This document shows positions 7,563-9,556 of a stretch of DNA of 9,556 nt, piece after piece (the first letter of the stretch is position 1; each line of letters opens with the position of its first letter). Where the stretch lies: contig JAJYAF010000057.1 in NCBI GenBank assembly GCA_021779655.1, forward strand, positions 1-9,556, written 5' to 3'. The notes below the pieces were generated by a model. That model saw nothing but the letters and a program-made list of their open reading frames with translations, searched no databases and had not been told where the DNA came from. The DNA is from Pseudomonadota bacterium. Its GTDB lineage: Bacteria; Pseudomonadota; Alphaproteobacteria; Acetobacterales; Acetobacteraceae. Made by a program: the position numbers and the translations under genes.

Positions 7563-7664
7563 TTCTGGGCGAAAAATGAATCCCGCTACGAGGCGACGGC
7601 CATCGGAGCAGAAAATGTCTTCTTCGACTCCCTCGTGGCCGTGGCGGTGATCGCGTTGCGAGGC
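7563..7664 (+). pseudogene. Possible relic of a transposase C terminus (IS5-like)
   Basis: The 319 bp between the flippase and the DUF4167 gene contain no convincing gene. One frame reads FWAKNESRYEATAIGAENVF and goes on FDSLVAVAVIALRG. This recalls, from memory, the end of IS5-family transposases, where a (Y/F)EAT...AE segment leads to a hydrophobic helix ending in LxR. No start, DDE residues or inverted repeats are seen, and the frame continues into plainly non-coding sequence. The likeness is weak. Confidence 0.22.
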
Positions 7665-7738
7665 CCGCCGGTGCCGAACAAGACTGCCTGCGCATCATCA
7701 ACACGCTGCTTCGGTACTCCGGCCCCGTATCCAGGCTG

Positions 7739-7783
7739 GCCAGACCCCGGTGAGCCAGACCCCGGTGAGCCAGACCCCGGTGA
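7739..7783. repeat. 15-bp tandem repeat, three identical copies
   Basis: The unit GCCAGACCCCGGTGA occurs three times without a mismatch at 7739-7753, 7754-7768 and 7769-7783. It lies outside any gene I support, 35 bp past the DUF4167 stop on that gene's side. Perfect identity suggests recent slippage. Each copy contains CCCCGGTG, which can pair with CACCGGGG at 7789-7796. There are no spacers, so it is not a CRISPR array. Confidence 0.95.
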
Positions 7784-7796
7784 GAAGGCACCGGGG
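7775..7796 (-). terminator. GC-rich hairpin after the DUF4167 gene
   Basis: CCCCGGTG (7775-7782) and CACCGGGG (7789-7796) make a perfect 8-bp stem around a six-base loop. The hairpin begins 21 bp past the stop codon of the minus-strand DUF4167 gene, the usual place for a terminator, and could also act on transcripts coming from the flippase side. Neither strand has a T run after the stem, so intrinsic termination would be weak; protection of the mRNA 3' end is an alternative. Confidence 0.4.
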
Positions 7797-7817
7797 GCAC
7801 GGCACGGCCCCGACGCT

Positions 7818-8780
7818 TCACGCCTTCGGCTCGGGCTTGGTCCTGGGGCGGCCGCGCGGGCGGCGGGGGGGCGGGTGGCTGGCTTCGTCGCCCGGCTGCG
7901 CCAAGACGGCTTCCGCCTCGGGCATGGCGGCAGGCGGCGCTTCGCGGATAATGGGAATCGAGCGGGCTTCCAGCACCGGCGCTTCCGTCTCTTGTTCCGG
8001 CGCACCGCCGGTCGCGGCGGCGAGTTCCGCTTCCAGCGCCGAGCTGATATCGATGCGGGTATCCACCAGGGGAGCCTCCCGGTAGCGCTCCGCACGGTCG
8101 CCACGCTCACGCTGGAAATCGCGGCGCGGCTCATGATGCCGGCGTGGCTCATAGGGAGCATTTTCGCGCGGCTGCGTTGCACTATCGGGCTCGCTCGCGA
8201 ATTGTAAATCGGCTTGCAAATCCCGCTCTAAATCCCGTTGCGAATCCCGTTGCGAATCCCGTTGCGAATCTCCGGGGCGCTCGCCGTTGCCCTGCTCCGG
8301 CCGCCGGCCCTGGCTGGAATGGCCGCTCTGCTGTGCCGGCTCCATCGTTCGGGGATATTGCCCGTTGCGCTCAGTCCCCTGCGGTTGGCCGGCGGGGGTG
8401 CCATTCTGGCCCTGCGGCTGGCCGGAATGGCCCTGAAAGCCGGGGTTCGCCTGGGCTTGATGCCCCTGCGAGCCATGCCCTTGGCCGTGATGGCCCTGTG
8501 CCTGGTTGATGGCGCTGATGATCCGGAAATAATGCTCGGCGTGCTGGTAATAGGATTCGCCGGTAACCCGGTCCCCATTGCTGAAGGCATCGCGCGCAAG
8601 CTGCTGATATTTATCGTAAAGTTGCTGGGCAGTGCCGCGAACCCGCATTTCCGGGCCGGAGGAATCGAAAACATGGTTCCGGTTCAGTGGAATCCCGTTT
8701 TGCTGGTTGCGAAACCCGCCGCCACCACCCCCGCCACCGCCTGGGCGATGGCTGCGGCCACGCATACGCTTCATATTCAT
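7818..8780 (-). CDS. DUF4167 domain protein with low-complexity tail
   Basis: The 320-residue protein belongs to an alphaproteobacterial family of unknown function. The conserved domain is N-terminal: a basic start (MNMKRMRGR), nine glycines (14-22), then NRNHVFDSSGPEMRVRGT (33-50) and AQQLYDKYQQLARDAFSNGD (51-70), ending with ESYYQHAEHYFRIISAIN (75-92). The rest is probably disordered: Gly/His/Gln-rich (96-160), four-residue RDSQ-like repeats (171-193), Arg/Glu-rich (203-236), acidic/Ala-rich (240-300) and a basic tail PRRPRGRPRTKPEP (305-318) resembling an AT-hook. ATG 8780 has a GAGGAAGA site ten bases upstream (8791-8798); ATG 8774 is an alternative. It lies 163 bp downstream of prmC in the same direction, an order I recall from other alphaproteobacteria. 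RNA or DNA binding is inference from composition only. Confidence 0.88.
   Translation of the reverse strand: MNMKRMRGRSHRPGGGGGGGGGFRNQQNGIPLNRNHVFDSSGPEMRVRGTAQQLYDKYQQLARDAFSNGDRVTGESYYQHAEHYFRIISAINQAQGHHGQGHGSQGHQAQANPGFQGHSGQPQGQNGTPAGQPQGTERNGQYPRTMEPAQQSGHSSQGRRPEQGNGERPGDSQRDSQRDSQRDLERDLQADLQFASEPDSATQPRENAPYEPRRHHEPRRDFQRERGDRAERYREAPLVDTRIDISSALEAELAAATGGAPEQETEAPVLEARSIPIIREAPPAAMPEAEAVLAQPGDEASHPPPRRPRGRPRTKPEPKA
8207..8266. repeat. 12-bp in-frame tandem repeat inside the DUF4167 gene
   Basis: Five units of 12 bp lie head to tail. The last three, AATCCCGTTGCG at 8231-8242, 8243-8254 and 8255-8266, are identical; the first two (8207-8218, 8219-8230) have diverged. On the coding strand each unit gives four residues of the RDSQ, RDLE, RDLQ, ADLQ type. 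As 12 is a multiple of three, copy changes alter length without frameshift. Confidence 0.95.
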
Positions 8781-8906
8781 AATGGTTCGTTCTTCCTCGT
8801 CAGATTGCTTGGCGCGGCCAGGGAGAAAACTCCACCTTGCCCGAACGGTCCCGAAACTGGCCCGGCGCTCGCCGTGACTTGATCCAACCGCTACGCACGG
8901 GTTTGT

Positions 8907-8935
8907 CCTTTAGCGGTTACCGCGCCTGTTGCCAA
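8907..8935 (-). promoter_or_regulatory. Candidate promoter and operator-like palindrome before the DUF4167 gene
   Basis: Read on the minus strand, TTGGCA (8935-8930, 5 of 6 to the -35) and TAAAGG (8912-8907, 3 of 6 to the -10) are 17 bases apart, upstream of the DUF4167 start and just past the prmC stop. The spacer contains the palindrome GCGGTTACCGC (8913-8923). A longer inverted repeat, AACCGCTA (8886-8893) and TAGCGGTT (8911-8918), overlaps the -10. A repressor site or an mRNA hairpin after prmC would both fit; neither is shown. Confidence 0.3.
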
Positions 8936-8943
8936 ATGTTATC

Positions 8944-9556
8944 TTATCCCGCTGGAAGTTCAAGGTGCAGGATGAGCGCCCGCGCAATCCCCGCGAGATC
9001 CGGGCGAATCCCGGGTTTAAGCCCGGCATTGCGGCCCAGTTCCGCAACCTCGGCCGCCTGGGCCAAACCCAGTTCGAGAATCGCAACCCCGGTTCCCTCC
9101 CGCAAATGCCGTGGCAGTTCCGCCAGAATCGCGCGGTAGGCGGCCAGCCCGTCCGGCCCGGCAACCAGGGCGGCGGGCGGCTCGAACCGGGCAACCTCCG
9201 GCATCAGCGCCGGCAGTTCGGCCTGCCGGATATAAGGCGGGTTGCTGAATATAAGGTCGAACTTTCCCTCAAGCGGCCCGAACCAGTCCCCGGCGAGGAA
9301 CGCGCTGCGGTGCCCCAATCCGAGGTTCCGGGCGTTACGGGCGGCAAGCGCCGCCGCCTCTGGCGAGATATCCACCCCGATGCCGAACGCCTCGGGAAAT
9401 TCGTGCAGCGCCGCCAGCAGAAGGCAGCCCGTGCCGGTTCCAAGGTCGAGAATACGCCGCACCCCGGCTAGGTCCGGCAGGGCTTCCAGCGCCGCCTCGA
9501 TAAGCGTTTCCGTCTCCGGGCGGGGGATGAGGGTTGCCGGAGAGACCTCGAAGGAA
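8944..9556 (-). CDS. prmC: Release factor glutamine methyltransferase PrmC, partial (N terminus outside window)
   Basis: PrmC methylates the glutamine of the GGQ motif in release factors RF1 and RF2 using S-adenosylmethionine, raising termination efficiency. The visible part is 203 residues; the family has about 280, so roughly 75-85 N-terminal residues (a helical release-factor-binding domain) lie beyond the edge. In visible numbering there is SPATLIPRPETETLIE (5-20), the SAM-binding loop ILDLGTGTGCLLLAAL (35-50), the acidic residue in GIGVDIS (58-64) and the catalytic NPPY at 105-108 (bases 9232-9243), followed by ELPALMPEVARFEPPAALVAG. The frame is open to the window edge, so the ATG-less stretch from 9463 onward is coding; GTG 9462 is internal. 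The stop is TAA at 8946-8944. prfA is often just upstream in other bacteria. The DUF4167 gene follows. Confidence 0.95.
   Translation of the reverse strand, partial: SFEVSPATLIPRPETETLIEAALEALPDLAGVRRILDLGTGTGCLLLAALHEFPEAFGIGVDISPEAAALAARNARNLGLGHRSAFLAGDWFGPLEGKFDLIFSNPPYIRQAELPALMPEVARFEPPAALVAGPDGLAAYRAILAELPRHLREGTGVAILELGLAQAAEVAELGRNAGLKPGIRPDLAGIARALILHLELPAG

Noticed and set aside
7739..7783. CRISPR array.
   Set aside because: The copies are directly adjacent, 15 bp long and without spacers, and no cas gene is near.
7586..8182. 198-codon minus-strand open frame containing SPGSG repeats.
   Set aside because: It overlaps the DUF4167 coding end in another frame; the repeats come only from the 15-bp tandem repeat. 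There is no family signature.
8238..8882. 214-codon plus-strand frame rich in Ala and Leu that resembles a membrane protein.
   Set aside because: It is antisense to the DUF4167 gene; the hydrophobic look comes from the complement of Gln/Gly/Arg codons. The minus-strand gene has a ribosome site and a conserved domain.

Overview
The window looks like chromosomal DNA of a GC-rich alphaproteobacterium. The ThrRS and IF3 proteins, an IF3 gene starting at ATA, and a DUF4167 gene next to prmC all fit that class. Acetobacteraceae is a guess from overall style, not something the sequence proves. No rRNA, tRNA, CRISPR array or intact insertion sequence is visible.

Layout. Bases 1-3821 are a plus-strand block of very GC-rich genes: the 3' end of one family 9 glycosyltransferase (heptosyltransferase-like), a second complete one overlapping it by four bases (TTGA), then thrS and infC. 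A strong hairpin follows infC. Bases 4018-7498 hold three plus-strand surface-polysaccharide genes: a polysaccharide pyruvyl transferase, a GT32/OCH1-type sugar transferase with a DXD motif, and a Wzx/WzxC-type flippase. Their base composition is visibly lower in GC than thrS (sampled 60-base lines: about 48-55% against 77-82%), which suggests a separate origin. Bases 7499-7817 carry no convincing gene. They hold a possible transposase relic, a three-copy 15-bp tandem repeat and a hairpin one arm of which is that repeat. Bases 7818-9556 are on the minus strand: a DUF4167 protein with long low-complexity regions, and upstream of it the C-terminal two-thirds of prmC, running off the window.

How the genes work together. 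thrS, infC and prmC serve translation (tRNA charging, start-codon selection, release-factor methylation). The GT9 pair probably works on LPS core or a related glycan. The pyruvyl transferase, GT32 enzyme and flippase would modify, extend and export lipid-linked repeat units. No polymerase, initiating transferase or chain-length regulator is present, so the cassette must depend on genes elsewhere.

I found no clear new defence or mobile system. The most unusual points are the DUF4167 protein with an AT-hook-like tail and an in-frame 12-bp minisatellite, the hairpin with a triplicated arm just after its stop codon, and the operator-like inverted repeats in front of it.
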